A stretch of 64,000 bases of DNA from NCBI GenBank assembly GCA_021739645.1, contig JAIPBL010000011.1, positions 1 to 64,000 of the forward strand, written 5' to 3'. Within the stretch, counting starts at the first letter, position 1. Every line of letters begins with the position of its first letter. Both the position numbers and the translations under genes were made by a program. Source of the stretch: Saprospiraceae bacterium. GTDB taxonomy: Bacteria; Bacteroidota; Bacteroidia; Chitinophagales; Saprospiraceae. Below the pieces are notes generated by a model that saw only the letters and a program-made list of their open reading frames with translations, ran no database searches and was not told where the DNA came from. Of this stretch, positions 27,728-36,270 are shown one piece after another.

Positions 27728-29623
27728 CTACCTCCCCATGTGAACCAGCAGCACCGATACATCCGCCGGAGTGACGCCGCTGATGCGACTGGCTTGGCCG
27801 ATGGTGTGGGGGCGAACCTTGCTCAATTTCTCACGGGCCTCTTTGGAGATGGACGTAAGCGTTTGAAAATCAAAGTTTTCGAAAATCTTCAACTCTTCGA
27901 GGCGGAGCATCTTGTCGGCCATTTCCTGCTCTTTTCGGATGTAGCCATCGTACTTCATCAGCGTCTCTGCCTCACCGAGGTAATCGGCGTCGTACTTGTT
28001 CAGGAAGCTGTCGAGTTCCGGCAACAAGGGGCGCAAGTTCGCCAAGTCCACGTTCGGGCGAAGCAGGATGCCGTGCAGCTTCACCTGCTGCCGGATAGGC
28101 GACGAGTCAATGCTTTCGAGGAAGCCATTGATGGCGTCCGGTGTTACGCTGGTATCTTTAAAAAATTTCTCTATCTCGACAGTGGCGGCCCGTTTTTCAT
28201 TCACTTTTTCCATCCGCTCCGCAATGCTAGGCACATCTTTTACGGCCATGTGTCCTGCCTCTCCGGCCAGTTTCTCCAACAACGGCGTGAGCCTCAAATC
28301 AGCATTGTCTTGGCGCAGCAGGATGCGGTACTCTGCCCGGCTGGTAAACATCCGGTACGGTTCTTCCGTGCCTTTGTTCACGAGGTCGTCTATCAGTACG
28401 CCGATGTATGCTTCGGAGCGTTTTAGGATAAATGGCTCCTCATCACGGACGGCGAGGTGGGCGTTGATACCCGCCATCAGTCCCTGACAGCCGGCCTCTT
28501 CATAGCCTGTCGTGCCGTTGATTTGCCCCGCAAAAAACAGGTTTTTCACCAAGTGCGTTTCCAGCGAAAGCTTCAATTGGTTCGGTGGAAAATAGTCGTA
28601 CTCGATGGCGTAGCCAGGGCGGAACATCTTGGCATTCTCGAAGCCCTCGATTTTGCGGAGCGCCTTGAACTGCACGTCCTCGGGCAGTGAACTGGAGAAG
28701 CCGTTGACGTAGATTTCGCAGGTGTCCCAGCCCTCCGGCTCCACGAAAAGCTGGTGTCGCTCCTTGTCGGCGAATCGGTTGATTTTGTCTTCGATGCTGG
28801 GGCAATAGCGGGGACCGAGGCCCTGAATCCGCCCTTGAAACATCGGCGATTTTTCAAAACCTTCCTTTAAAATATCATGCACCGCCTGGCTGGTGTAGGT
28901 GATGTGGCAGGGCAGTTGCCGCTCCAGCCGGGGCGTATCGGTGTAGCTGAATTTGCCCGGCGGGTCGTCGCCCAGTTGGATTTCCATACGGGAATAATCG
29001 AGCGAACGCCCATCGAGGCGGGGCGGTGTGCCCGTTTTCATTCGGCCCGATTCGAAGCCGAGCTGGAGGAGCTGTTCCGTTATGCCCGTGGCCGCCCGCT
29101 CCCCTGCCCTTCCGCCGCCGAACTGTTTCTCTCCGATGTGGATGAGGCCGTTGAGAAAGGTGCCGTTCGTGAGCACCACCGACTCGCTTTCGATGGTGAT
29201 GCCCATGCCCGTGACGACGCCGTTCACGACGCCGTTTTTCACCAAAAGCCCGCTCACCATGTCCTGCCAGAAGTCCACGTTGGGGTGGTTTTCGAGCATC
29301 TGCCGCCACTTAGCGGCGAACATCATGCGGTCGCTCTGCGCCCGTGGGCTCCACATGGCGGGGCCTTTCGAGAGGTTGAGCATTCGGAACTGCACGGCGG
29401 TATGGTCGGTCACGATGCCGGAATAGCCGCCGAGTGCGTCAATTTCCCGCACGATTTGACCCTTTGCCACGCCGCCCATCGCCGGGTTGCACGACATCTG
29501 GGCGATGGTCTGCATGTTCATCGTGACAAGCAGCACCTTGGAGCCAAGGTTGGCTGCCCCAATAGCTGCCTCGCAACCCGCATGGCCTGCGCCCACTACT
29601 ATGACGTCGTATTTTGGAAACAT
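27728..29623 (-). CDS. mnmG: tRNA uridine-5-carboxymethylaminomethyl modification enzyme MnmG
   Basis: A 631-residue FAD protein that works with MnmE to form the cmnm5 modification on wobble U34 of several tRNAs. The N-terminal FAD motif is VVGAGHAGCEAA; family signatures SCNPAMGGVAKGQIVREIDALGG, GTFLNGLIHIG and GQINGTTGYEEAGCQGLMAG are all present, as is the C-terminal helical domain ending RISGVTPADVSVLLVHMGR. ATG 29623 (MFPKYDVIVVG) is chosen; the longer frame starts in a repeat. A -7 box lies at 29712-29719, giving a leader of roughly 80 nt that contains a hairpin element. Length and motifs are normal, and the call is firm. Confidence 0.98.
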   Translation of the reverse strand: MFPKYDVIVVGAGHAGCEAAIGAANLGSKVLLVTMNMQTIAQMSCNPAMGGVAKGQIVREIDALGGYSGIVTDHTAVQFRMLNLSKGPAMWSPRAQSDRMMFAAKWRQMLENHPNVDFWQDMVSGLLVKNGVVNGVVTGMGITIESESVVLTNGTFLNGLIHIGEKQFGGGRAGERAATGITEQLLQLGFESGRMKTGTPPRLDGRSLDYSRMEIQLGDDPPGKFSYTDTPRLERQLPCHITYTSQAVHDILKEGFEKSPMFQGRIQGLGPRYCPSIEDKINRFADKERHQLFVEPEGWDTCEIYVNGFSSSLPEDVQFKALRKIEGFENAKMFRPGYAIEYDYFPPNQLKLSLETHLVKNLFFAGQINGTTGYEEAGCQGLMAGINAHLAVRDEEPFILKRSEAYIGVLIDDLVNKGTEEPYRMFTSRAEYRILLRQDNADLRLTPLLEKLAGEAGHMAVKDVPSIAERMEKVNEKRAATVEIEKFFKDTSVTPDAINGFLESIDSSPIRQQVKLHGILLRPNVDLANLRPLLPELDSFLNKYDADYLGEAETLMKYDGYIRKEQEMADKMLRLEELKIFENFDFQTLTSISKEAREKLSKVRPHTIGQASRISGVTPADVSVLLVHMGR

Positions 29624-29635
29624 TGCGAAGCAAGT

Positions 29636-29699
29636 AAAAAGGATAAAGTAAAAAGTAAAAAGTACGACTTGCATTTTTGCCCTTGTACTTTTTCCTTTT
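29636..29699. repeat. A/T-rich periodic hairpin in mnmG leader
   Basis: Arms 29651-29665 and 29685-29699 pair with one mismatch. The left arm is a tandem of aaaagta-like units with a 7-8 nt period. It lies between the mnmG promoter and the mnmG start codon. Confidence 0.7.
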
Positions 29700-29711
29700 G
29701 AAAAAGGTTTG

Positions 29712-29719
29712 CAAAGTTA
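29712..29719 (-). promoter_or_regulatory. -7 box TAACTTTG of mnmG
   Basis: Reverse-strand TAnnTTTG match 88 nt before the mnmG ATG. Confidence 0.6.
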
Positions 29720-29923
29720 AGCAATTTGCGAAAGTGGTTGAAAATGGATGCACAGGCTTCCAACTTCTGGTAGTTATCGGGGTTAATTTGACTTATTTTC
29801 GGAGATTTCACGAGCGGGTAGTTATTTTGATGGACATTTGCAGCTGCTAAAAATCAGGCTCCGCTGGGAGGTTTTCAAAATGATAAACCGATGCTCGCTG
29901 CGCCTTTAGTATCGGTGTGCTGA

Positions 29924-30967
29924 ATGGCATATCCCATTTTCATGAAAATAGCAACTAAATCCACCAAGGCCATTGGCGAACTGGCAGCCTACCTGATAGA
30001 CCCCAACATTGAATCCGACCATGAGGTAAACATCATTGACCGAATCCATGAGGTGCTTTCCGAACTGGCAATTGTCTCGGGTTTCGATGGCGAAGAGGGC
30101 TGGCAACACGATATGCAAACTTCGTCTGGCATGGCCATTTCCGTAAACGAAGCTGCCCGGTGCCTGCTTGATTACCGTCGGACAGGGCAATTTTTCCGGG
30201 GCCTGCACGCTGCAATTTGGGAGGCGAAGCGGCTTTTTCCGGGCGAACCCATCAAAGTGCTGTACGCTGGGTGCGGCCCTTACGCTCCTTTTCTCACCAT
30301 GATTGCCCCGCAGTTTTCACCGGGAGAGGTTTTGTTTTCCTTGATTGAAATCAATGGCGGTTCGCTCGGAAAAGCGGAAATGTTGGTGGAAGCGTTTGGA
30401 CTACAGGACTACCTGCTGGATAGCTTTCTTGCTGACGCAACGCTGTTTCAAGTGCCAAACGCCAAGAGCTACCATGTTCTTTTTACGGAAACGATGGACA
30501 CGGCACTGGAGCGGGAACCGATGGTGCCCATCCTGCTGAACCTGCTGCCACAGTTGCGCAGCGATGTACTCATGGTGCCCCGCAACGTGACGGTGGAGGG
30601 CGTTTTTTTCAGCCAAGCGGAGCTCCCCAATGGCATAGATATTCTCTGGGAACTGAGCACCGACATCCCAGGCCACTCCATCGGTACGGTGATGGACATG
30701 GCGGAGGCGCTCGATACCTACCTATCGCTGGAAGAACCTGACGGGATATTCCATGAGCTGCAGTGCGAACTGCCCGCCACCGAATTCCGGGACTTTTTTG
30801 CGCTGTACACCACGGTGGAAATTTGGGACGGCATTTTCCTTTATAAAAACGAATCGGACATCACCGACCTGCGGGTGCGCAACCTGAAGGATTTGCCCCC
30901 CTGCGATTACATCAACTTCGAGTACCTGCTGGGAGAGGAGTTGGAGCTGATGTTTGGGGTGAGCTGA
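29924..30967 (+). CDS. SAM-dependent methyltransferase-like protein
   Basis: A 347-residue protein with no signal peptide. Residues about 108-150 have a class I methyltransferase motif I, VLYAGCGPYAPFL, followed by an acidic strand end LIEINGGSLGKAE. The segment LFTETMDTALEREP resembles the double-E loop of arginine methyltransferase-like enzymes. The N-terminal 100 residues are helical and the C-terminal 150 form a beta-rich region; neither is recognised. It stands alone between mnmG and the Uma2-family gene. The substrate is unknown, and a non-catalytic relative cannot be excluded. Confidence 0.7.
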   Translation: MAYPIFMKIATKSTKAIGELAAYLIDPNIESDHEVNIIDRIHEVLSELAIVSGFDGEEGWQHDMQTSSGMAISVNEAARCLLDYRRTGQFFRGLHAAIWEAKRLFPGEPIKVLYAGCGPYAPFLTMIAPQFSPGEVLFSLIEINGGSLGKAEMLVEAFGLQDYLLDSFLADATLFQVPNAKSYHVLFTETMDTALEREPMVPILLNLLPQLRSDVLMVPRNVTVEGVFFSQAELPNGIDILWELSTDIPGHSIGTVMDMAEALDTYLSLEEPDGIFHELQCELPATEFRDFFALYTTVEIWDGIFLYKNESDITDLRVRNLKDLPPCDYINFEYLLGEELELMFGVS

Positions 30968-30995
30968 AAAGGTTTTTACAATCGATAAAATACGT

Positions 30996-31003
30996 TATTT
31001 TTG
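30996..31003 (+). promoter_or_regulatory. -7 box TATTTTTG of Uma2-family gene
   Basis: Exact TAnnTTTG match 15 nt before ATG 31019. It overlaps a possible TTG start at 31001, which is therefore rejected. Confidence 0.65.
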
Positions 31004-31018
31004 GAGAAAATTTCTGCG

Positions 31019-31687
31019 ATGTTGCGAGATGACGACATAATTGAACCCATTCTTGAAAGCCTTCACATGCCTGAGTTGGTAGAGGAACTCTACGCCCATT
31101 TAAAAGAAGAACAGCGTATGAGGGAGGCATTTTATGAAAAAATACAGCCGGGCGACAAATGGGAATTCATCAATGGGAAAATAATTATGCACTCACCAGC
31201 TAAAGACAAACACACCGAAGCAAGGCAAAAATTAAGTATGCTGCTTCAAATCTACGTTTCAGTCCACGACTTGGGGAAAGTCAAAGATGAAACTGCACTC
31301 GTTTCACTCACCCGCAACGACTACCTCCCTGACATCCTTTTTTTCTCGAAGGAAAGGGCTGCGGGCTTTCATGCCAACACCTGGAAATACCCCGTTCCCG
31401 ATTTCGTCATCGAGGTGCTCAGCGACAGCACGGCCAGCACCGACCGGGGCATCAAAAAAGACGACTATGCCGCCCACGGTGCCCGTGAATACTGGTTGAT
31501 TGACCCAGATACACAGTTGGTGGAGCAATACCTGCTGGATGAAGATAAAAAGGAGTTTTGGCTCTTCACTAAAAAAACAACGCAGGACCAGATTGAATGC
31601 AAAGTGATTGCTGGGCTGACTTTCCCTGTTGCCGCCATTTTTGACGAACAGGTGAAAATGCAGGTGATGAGGGATTGGCTGAAATGA
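31019..31687 (+). CDS. Uma2-family (DUF820) PD-(D/E)XK nuclease-like protein
   Basis: A 222-residue protein of the Uma2/DUF820 family, which shares the PD-(D/E)XK restriction-endonuclease fold. Typical segments are WEFINGKIIMHSPAKDKH, the core strands YLPDILFF and PDFVIEVLSDSTASTDRG, then KDDYAAHGAREYWLIDP. Such proteins are abundant in cyanobacteria and filamentous Bacteroidota; their biological function is unknown. The gene is monocistronic, with its own promoter and a strong terminator. Confidence 0.88.
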   Translation: MLRDDDIIEPILESLHMPELVEELYAHLKEEQRMREAFYEKIQPGDKWEFINGKIIMHSPAKDKHTEARQKLSMLLQIYVSVHDLGKVKDETALVSLTRNDYLPDILFFSKERAAGFHANTWKYPVPDFVIEVLSDSTASTDRGIKKDDYAAHGAREYWLIDPDTQLVEQYLLDEDKKEFWLFTKKTTQDQIECKVIAGLTFPVAAIFDEQVKMQVMRDWLK

Positions 31688-31705
31688 AACCGTGGCGCAT
31701 AAAAT

Positions 31706-31740
31706 CAAAAGCCCAAGGCGAATTCCGCCTTGGGCTTTTG
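31706..31740. terminator. Bidirectional intrinsic terminator
   Basis: A perfect 15-bp stem (31706-31720 with 31726-31740) with a 5-nt loop is followed by T-rich sequence on both strands. It serves the convergent Uma2 and DUF1015 genes. Confidence 0.9.
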
Positions 31741-31744
31741 CTTT

Positions 31745-32974
31745 TTAATCCTCCAAACTATACACAAACAACCCACTCCGCAATTTCGGCTCAAACCACG
31801 TCACCTTTGGCGGCATGATGAGGTCGTTGTCGGCGATGCTGATGAGCTGCGCCATGCTGACGGGGTAAAGGGCGAAGGCCACGGCCATCTCGCCGCTGTT
31901 CACCCGGCGTTCCAGTTCGCCGAGGCCACGGATACCGCCCACGAAGTCTATCCGCTTGTCGGTGCGGAGGTCGCCGATGCCGAGTAACGGGGCAAGCACT
32001 TGGTTGGTTAAAATGGTCACGTCCAACTCACCGATGGGGGTTTCGTCGTAGGTGCTAGGCTTGGCGGTCAGCTTGTACCACTGGCCTTCGAGGTACATCC
32101 CGAAAGTATGCAACGCCTCGGGCCGGTATTGCGAAGCCGATTTTTCTACTTCAAATTTTTCAGAAACTGCCGCTAAAAAATCCGCTGGCGAATGTCCGTT
32201 CAAGTCCTTCACCACCCGGTTGTAGTCTTGAATCGCCAACTGGTTGTCGGGAAAAAGCACTGCCATGAAATAGCTGGCTGCACCGGGCTTGCCGTTACTG
32301 AGTTCACGGCCCACGAGCGCTCCAGCGGAGGTGCGGTGGTGGCCGTCGGCGATGTAGATTTTCGGCACATCCGTCTTGAACAGCCTTTCTATTTTGGCGT
32401 TCAGCTCACCGTTTGTTATCGGCCAAAATTTGTGCTTAATGCCGTCGTCAGAGGTGAAATTGTATTCCGGTGCAGTAGCGGTCACAGTTTCCAATGCCTT
32501 ATCAATGGCGTCAACATGCGGGTAGGAAAAAAGCACCGGCTCGTAGTTCAGGCGGCTGTAACGGATGTGGTTTTTGCGGTCCTCCTCCTTGTCGGGGCGA
32601 GTGAGTTCGTGCTTTTTGATGATGTTGTTGAAATAGTCTTCTATTGCGCAGCAACCAACCAATCCAGTCTGTTCGTGACCGTTCATGTTGAGCTGATAGA
32701 CGTAGAACTGCGCTTCCTTGTCTTGTACTATCACCCCATCTTTCACCAGGTGGTCGAAGTTTTCCTTTCCTTTTTGATAAACCTCAGTGGCGTAGTGGTC
32801 GTGGCTCTCCGGGAAATCAATCTCGGGTTTGATGACGTGGTAAAACGACAGCGGATTGCCCTCGCATTCTACGAGGGCTTCTTCCCGGTTCAGTACGTCG
32901 TATGGGCGGCTGGCCACGGCTTTGGCGTTTTTTTGGGTGGGTCGGTAGGCACGAAACGGAATAAAGATGCTCAT
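31745..32974 (-). CDS. DUF1015 family protein
   Basis: A 409-residue cytoplasmic protein of the DUF1015 family. Family landmarks include the N-terminal IPFRAYRP and ASRPYDVLNREEA, the central IADGHHRTSAG motif (probable nucleotide- or phosphate-binding site) and LNYEPVLFSYP. It starts at ATG 32974; the longer frame to 33109 crosses the -7 box at 33010-33017. In other Bacteroidota it often sits beside serine-biosynthesis genes, but none is here. The biochemical role is not established. Confidence 0.92.
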   Translation of the reverse strand: MSIFIPFRAYRPTQKNAKAVASRPYDVLNREEALVECEGNPLSFYHVIKPEIDFPESHDHYATEVYQKGKENFDHLVKDGVIVQDKEAQFYVYQLNMNGHEQTGLVGCCAIEDYFNNIIKKHELTRPDKEEDRKNHIRYSRLNYEPVLFSYPHVDAIDKALETVTATAPEYNFTSDDGIKHKFWPITNGELNAKIERLFKTDVPKIYIADGHHRTSAGALVGRELSNGKPGAASYFMAVLFPDNQLAIQDYNRVVKDLNGHSPADFLAAVSEKFEVEKSASQYRPEALHTFGMYLEGQWYKLTAKPSTYDETPIGELDVTILTNQVLAPLLGIGDLRTDKRIDFVGGIRGLGELERRVNSGEMAVAFALYPVSMAQLISIADNDLIMPPKVTWFEPKLRSGLFVYSLED

Positions 32975-33009
32975 TTGATGGTAGTTTAATTTTTGTTCAA
33001 AATGAAGGG

Positions 33010-33017
33010 CAAAGCTA
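33010..33017 (-). promoter_or_regulatory. -7 box TAGCTTTG of DUF1015 gene
   Basis: Reverse-strand TAnnTTTG match 35 nt before the DUF1015 ATG. Confidence 0.65.
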
Positions 33018-33152
33018 ATCTGTTGAGATGAATTGCAAGGCACTACTAACAAATGCGCTTGAATGTTTGTCTGCGATACCTTAAAAAACAAGGGCAGCCC
33101 CAACAACATGTGCCAGTAGCTGCCCAGTTAGTTCAAGGCATTAAATCGTATG

Positions 33153-33941
33153 TCAGCGACTGATGTTGATGCCGAGCGTCATGCCAAAGAGTGCATACCA
33201 GTCTTTTTTGTCAGGATTTCCACGTTGGGTTCCAGGTTTCGGGTATCGGGGGGTATCAGAAGCGTGGCTCTCAATGCCCCGGTAGCTCAGTCGAGCTGCG
33301 ATGGCATTCAATTCACCGAGTTCTCGGAGGTCACTTCGGTAGCTGTTGCTCACGTCGTCAAGGTAGTCGGTAAACGTTTTCCGAAGGCCAAACTCAAAGC
33401 CGAGGTTGCCCCGGTTGCGGATGTTGAACCGCAGCCCTGCCCCAAATGGGATGGCTATCTGAAACTGATTGTAGTCCACGCCCTCGGTCTGGTAGTGTTG
33501 CAAGTTGTAAATATTGCCATTCATCTCCGTCTGCGGATTGAAGTAGAATGCCGCCAGGCCGGTGAACAGGTACGGCATGAACTGGTTTTCGCCAGATTTC
33601 AAACTAATAGGCACCCATTCTGCTTGCGCACCAAACTCGAAAAGGTCGGAGCGAAAGTTGAGGTTTCGTTTCCAGAGGCCACCCTCAGCTGTGTTGTTGC
33701 CGTCCTTGCCGGAGAGGACGAGCTTCGAAAACTGAAGTTTTAGGCTGAATTGACGGCTGAGGTTTCTTCGTACAAAAAAACCATAGGCAAAGTTGCTCTC
33801 CAGCGGTTCGAAATCCCGCTCGGTGAGGTCGCCACTGTAATTTGAGCAGCCGAAGATAGTCCCGATTTCATCGAATTGGGCGTGGCTGTTGAATGGTAAA
33901 AGCATCAGACAGAAAACGATTGGTAAAAATTCCCTTTTCAT
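33153..33941 (-). CDS. Outer-membrane beta-barrel protein (DUF6089-like)
   Basis: A 262-residue protein with a signal peptide cleaved near SHAQ. The mature part alternates hydrophobic and polar residues in short strands, with openings such as EIGTIFGCSNYSGDL typical of DUF6089-type porin-like barrels in Bacteroidota. The C-terminal end GMTLGINISR is a final strand. The function is unknown; a structural or porin-like outer-membrane role is likely. It may share a transcript with the DUF1015 gene downstream (178-nt gap), although that gene has its own -7 box. Confidence 0.82.
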   Translation of the reverse strand: MKREFLPIVFCLMLLPFNSHAQFDEIGTIFGCSNYSGDLTERDFEPLESNFAYGFFVRRNLSRQFSLKLQFSKLVLSGKDGNNTAEGGLWKRNLNFRSDLFEFGAQAEWVPISLKSGENQFMPYLFTGLAAFYFNPQTEMNGNIYNLQHYQTEGVDYNQFQIAIPFGAGLRFNIRNRGNLGFEFGLRKTFTDYLDDVSNSYRSDLRELGELNAIAARLSYRGIESHASDTPRYPKPGTQRGNPDKKDWYALFGMTLGINISR

Positions 33942-34346
33942 GGTACGTGCAGTTTTTGGTCAAAAAAAGCAAAAACCAACCCTCCCATTTACGCTAGAAG
34001 GCAAATACAGTGGCTTCCTTTTGCTTCGCAAAAAAGATTGAAATTAGTAGCTATGCTCGCAGGGAATGCAATACGTCAGGGATGGAAGAATATGCCGGGA
34101 CTATTCGTTTTCAGATGGGACGGGGGTATCCAATTGGGATGGGCTATAATTTTGCCTTCAATTTGGTTTGGAGTTCAAAATATGCCCGGTAGGTTATGTC
34201 ACAAAACTATGCAACAGTTTTTATAATCAAAGCTATCAGAAAAGTTTTTTTTGCTCAACGGGGATTTCGACCCTCCAAATGCCTTTAAAAACTGCCTGTC
34301 TTATGCGCAGCTTTCGACAAAGAAAAGCAATACCAAGAGCCTTGTA
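33942..34346. other. 405-bp gap, no supported gene
   Basis: Between two minus-strand genes. Short plus-strand frames around 34010-34226 encode unconvincing Trp/Gly-rich peptides and partly overlap in two frames. I see no RNA gene, repeat or exact promoter box here. Confidence 0.5.
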
Positions 34347-35291
34347 TCAAGGCCCGGCCACAGGTTTGTGGATAGCATCCAAATAATACACCCAAGCGTC
34401 TTTTGGCAAGGTCAGAAAGATGCCCTTTTTGTGAGCGGGCACGTAGTCACTGATGCAACCTGGGTTCAGGCGACGGAGAATGGGCATATCGATGCCAGTC
34501 ATCAACGATATTTTTTTGAGTGAAATGGCGGCGTACACCCTGGCCGACATTGCACTGTACAACACAGGGTCGGGCAGTGCTGGAGCGATATTGTGGTACT
34601 GCGAATAAGTGCCAACGTAAGTAGCGGCAAGGTAGCGGGCAAGGTAGCGTTGAGTTTCTTTCGGTAAAAACGGTTTAATCTTTTTATACCGACTGCTACC
34701 TGCTTGCTGTATGGCCCGGTTCAATCGGCCCGGCCCGCAATTGTAGGCCACCAGTGCCAGTTCCCAGCTCCCGAATCGCTTATGCAGTCGTTTCAGGTAT
34801 TTGACTGCTGCCTCCGTGGAGCGGTTTGGGTCTTTTCGCTCATCAAGTCGGCTATTCACCACCAGCCCCAAGGCTCGGCCCGTCTGTGGCATAATTTGCC
34901 AAAGGCCAGCAGCACCATGTGAGGATACAGCGAACGGCAACATCCCGGATTCTACCATCGGCAGGTATTTCAACTGCTGTGGCAGGCCGTTCATGTCGAG
35001 GTAGTGTTCCATCATGGGCAAGTACACCACGCCCCGGCCCAGCATTGCCTCCGTCTCATGGATACCATAGGTAAGATAGCGAGCGAGGTACGCCTTAACG
35101 TCTTCATCAAAAATGGTCGCCACAGGGCTGCACATCATCTCCACTCGAAGCTTAATGCCAGCTTCGTCTAGTAGGTCGTCAGTGCCCGATGGTAAAATGA
35201 AATTGCCTCGCGCAAAGTTCGTTTCTGCGACAGCCTGTACTTGCAAAATGCCAAGCCAGGCTGTCGCCAATGTAAATGGGATACGTCTCAT
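34347..35291 (-). CDS. Lytic transglycosylase (MltD/SLT family)
   Basis: A 314-residue secreted murein lytic transglycosylase with a signal peptide (residues 1-22). The SLT domain (about 95-230) has the catalytic Glu in YLPMVESGML, then SSHGAAGLWQIMPQTGRALGL and LALVAYNCGPGRLNRAI. The C-terminal segment (about 250-305) resembles a degenerate LysM-like unit. It cleaves the glycan strands of peptidoglycan to 1,6-anhydro products in the periplasm. It is transcribed alone. Confidence 0.92.
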   Translation of the reverse strand: MRRIPFTLATAWLGILQVQAVAETNFARGNFILPSGTDDLLDEAGIKLRVEMMCSPVATIFDEDVKAYLARYLTYGIHETEAMLGRGVVYLPMMEHYLDMNGLPQQLKYLPMVESGMLPFAVSSHGAAGLWQIMPQTGRALGLVVNSRLDERKDPNRSTEAAVKYLKRLHKRFGSWELALVAYNCGPGRLNRAIQQAGSSRYKKIKPFLPKETQRYLARYLAATYVGTYSQYHNIAPALPDPVLYSAMSARVYAAISLKKISLMTGIDMPILRRLNPGCISDYVPAHKKGIFLTLPKDAWVYYLDAIHKPVAGP

Positions 35292-35910
35292 TAGTGTGTT
35301 CGTTTGTGTTCGTTTTTTGTTCAGTCCCTCAAGTCAAACTCGTAGTTTTTGCCTTTTTTCATTTTTCTTTTTTCATTAAAATTAAACAGGGGGCGTATTC
35401 AGGGGGCATAGAATTACCATGTCAAGGAACCCAATAGGTTCAAGGAAGTCAGTCTTATTTCGTGATGTTGTTAGCGGGAATAGTGCCGTAGGAAGGGATT
35501 GTGACGGGTTTCAGTGATTGCGGACCTTAAAGTTTTTGTGCAGGCCTTCTTTGCTTGCTTTTCAAGTCCGCTTTATGATTCATCTTATGCGTTTTGATGA
35601 CACTACGCCATCTTGCCAAAAATCAGGCCGCTACGGAATTGCTTCAAAATATTTATCTAAAAATGATTTGCAATCAACTGATTATTAAGCGCATACAGCC
35701 TTAATAGCCAAGAAAAAAACTTGGCACAAGTAAAGCTGCCAAATTCAAAAAATGGTAGTTTACAATCAAGACCCGTCATTTGAAGCTTGTATCGTACCAA
35801 AATATTAAGATTGAACTTGCCGACATCTTACGGGTTACTTTGCCGATGCATTTCGTCAAAACACCAAAAATTTGCATTGCACCACGGCATTTTCTTATTT
35901 TTGCGCCACT
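35292..35910. other. 619-bp AT-rich gap upstream of panD
   Basis: No convincing gene lies in this stretch. It contains a dispersed repeat at about 35593-35655 (a degenerate copy of 29827-29885) and, at its right end, the panD promoter. The short frame at 35787-35996 runs into panD in another frame and is rejected. Confidence 0.55.
35896..35903 (+). promoter_or_regulatory. -7 box TATTTTTG of panD operon
   Basis: TAnnTTTG match with TTTG at 35871-35874 as the -33 element. The box ends only 7 nt before the panD ATG, predicting a leaderless or nearly leaderless mRNA. Confidence 0.7.
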
Positions 35911-36261
35911 ATGTTTCTAACCATTTTCAAATCAAAAATCCACCGGGCCAAAGTCACCGAGGCCAACCTGCACTATGTGGGCAGCATCACCATTGACGAA
36001 GCGCTGCTCGAAGCTGCCAATATCCTGGAAGGTGAAAAGGTGCAAATCGTGAACAACAATAACGGAGAACGCATTGAGACTTACGCCATCCGAGGCGAAC
36101 GCAACTCGGGCATCATCTGCCTCAACGGTGCTGCCGCCCGAAAATGCCAACCCGGCGACATCGTCATCATCATCGCCTACGCCCTGATGACACCGGAAGA
36201 AGCCAAAAACTTTAAGCCTGCCACTGTTTTTCCAGACGAAAATAACCGATTGCCAGCCTAA
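35911..36261 (+). CDS. panD: Aspartate 1-decarboxylase PanD
   Basis: A 116-residue proenzyme that decarboxylates L-aspartate to beta-alanine for pantothenate and CoA synthesis. Self-cleavage between Gly24 and Ser25, in HYVGSITID, creates the catalytic pyruvoyl group. Other signatures are [12 protein letters not shown] and the C-terminal [22 protein letters not shown] 35911 gives the normal family length; an upstream in-frame ATG at 35872 would lie before the promoter box. It heads an operon with the flippase-like protein gene 9 nt downstream. Confidence 0.97.
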   Translation: MFLTIFKSKIHRAKVTEANLHYVGSITIDEALLEAANILEGEKVQIVNNNNGERIETYAIRGERNSGIICLNGAAARKCQPGDIVIIIAYALMTPEEAKNFKPATVFPDENNRLPA

Positions 36262-36270
36262 GTCTCCCCT

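Larger units (their letters stand above)
29624..29923. other. mnmG leader and intergenic region
   Basis: This 300-nt gap holds the mnmG promoter and a hairpin in its leader (both listed), and part of a dispersed repeat at about 29827-29885 that resembles 35593-35655. No gene is seen. Confidence 0.6.

Noticed and set aside
34010-34226. Small protein-coding gene in the gap before the lytic transglycosylase
   Set aside because: Competing overlapping frames, no promoter box, and an implausible composition.
35787-35996. Small gene upstream of panD
   Set aside because: It runs out of frame through the panD promoter and start and resembles no known protein.
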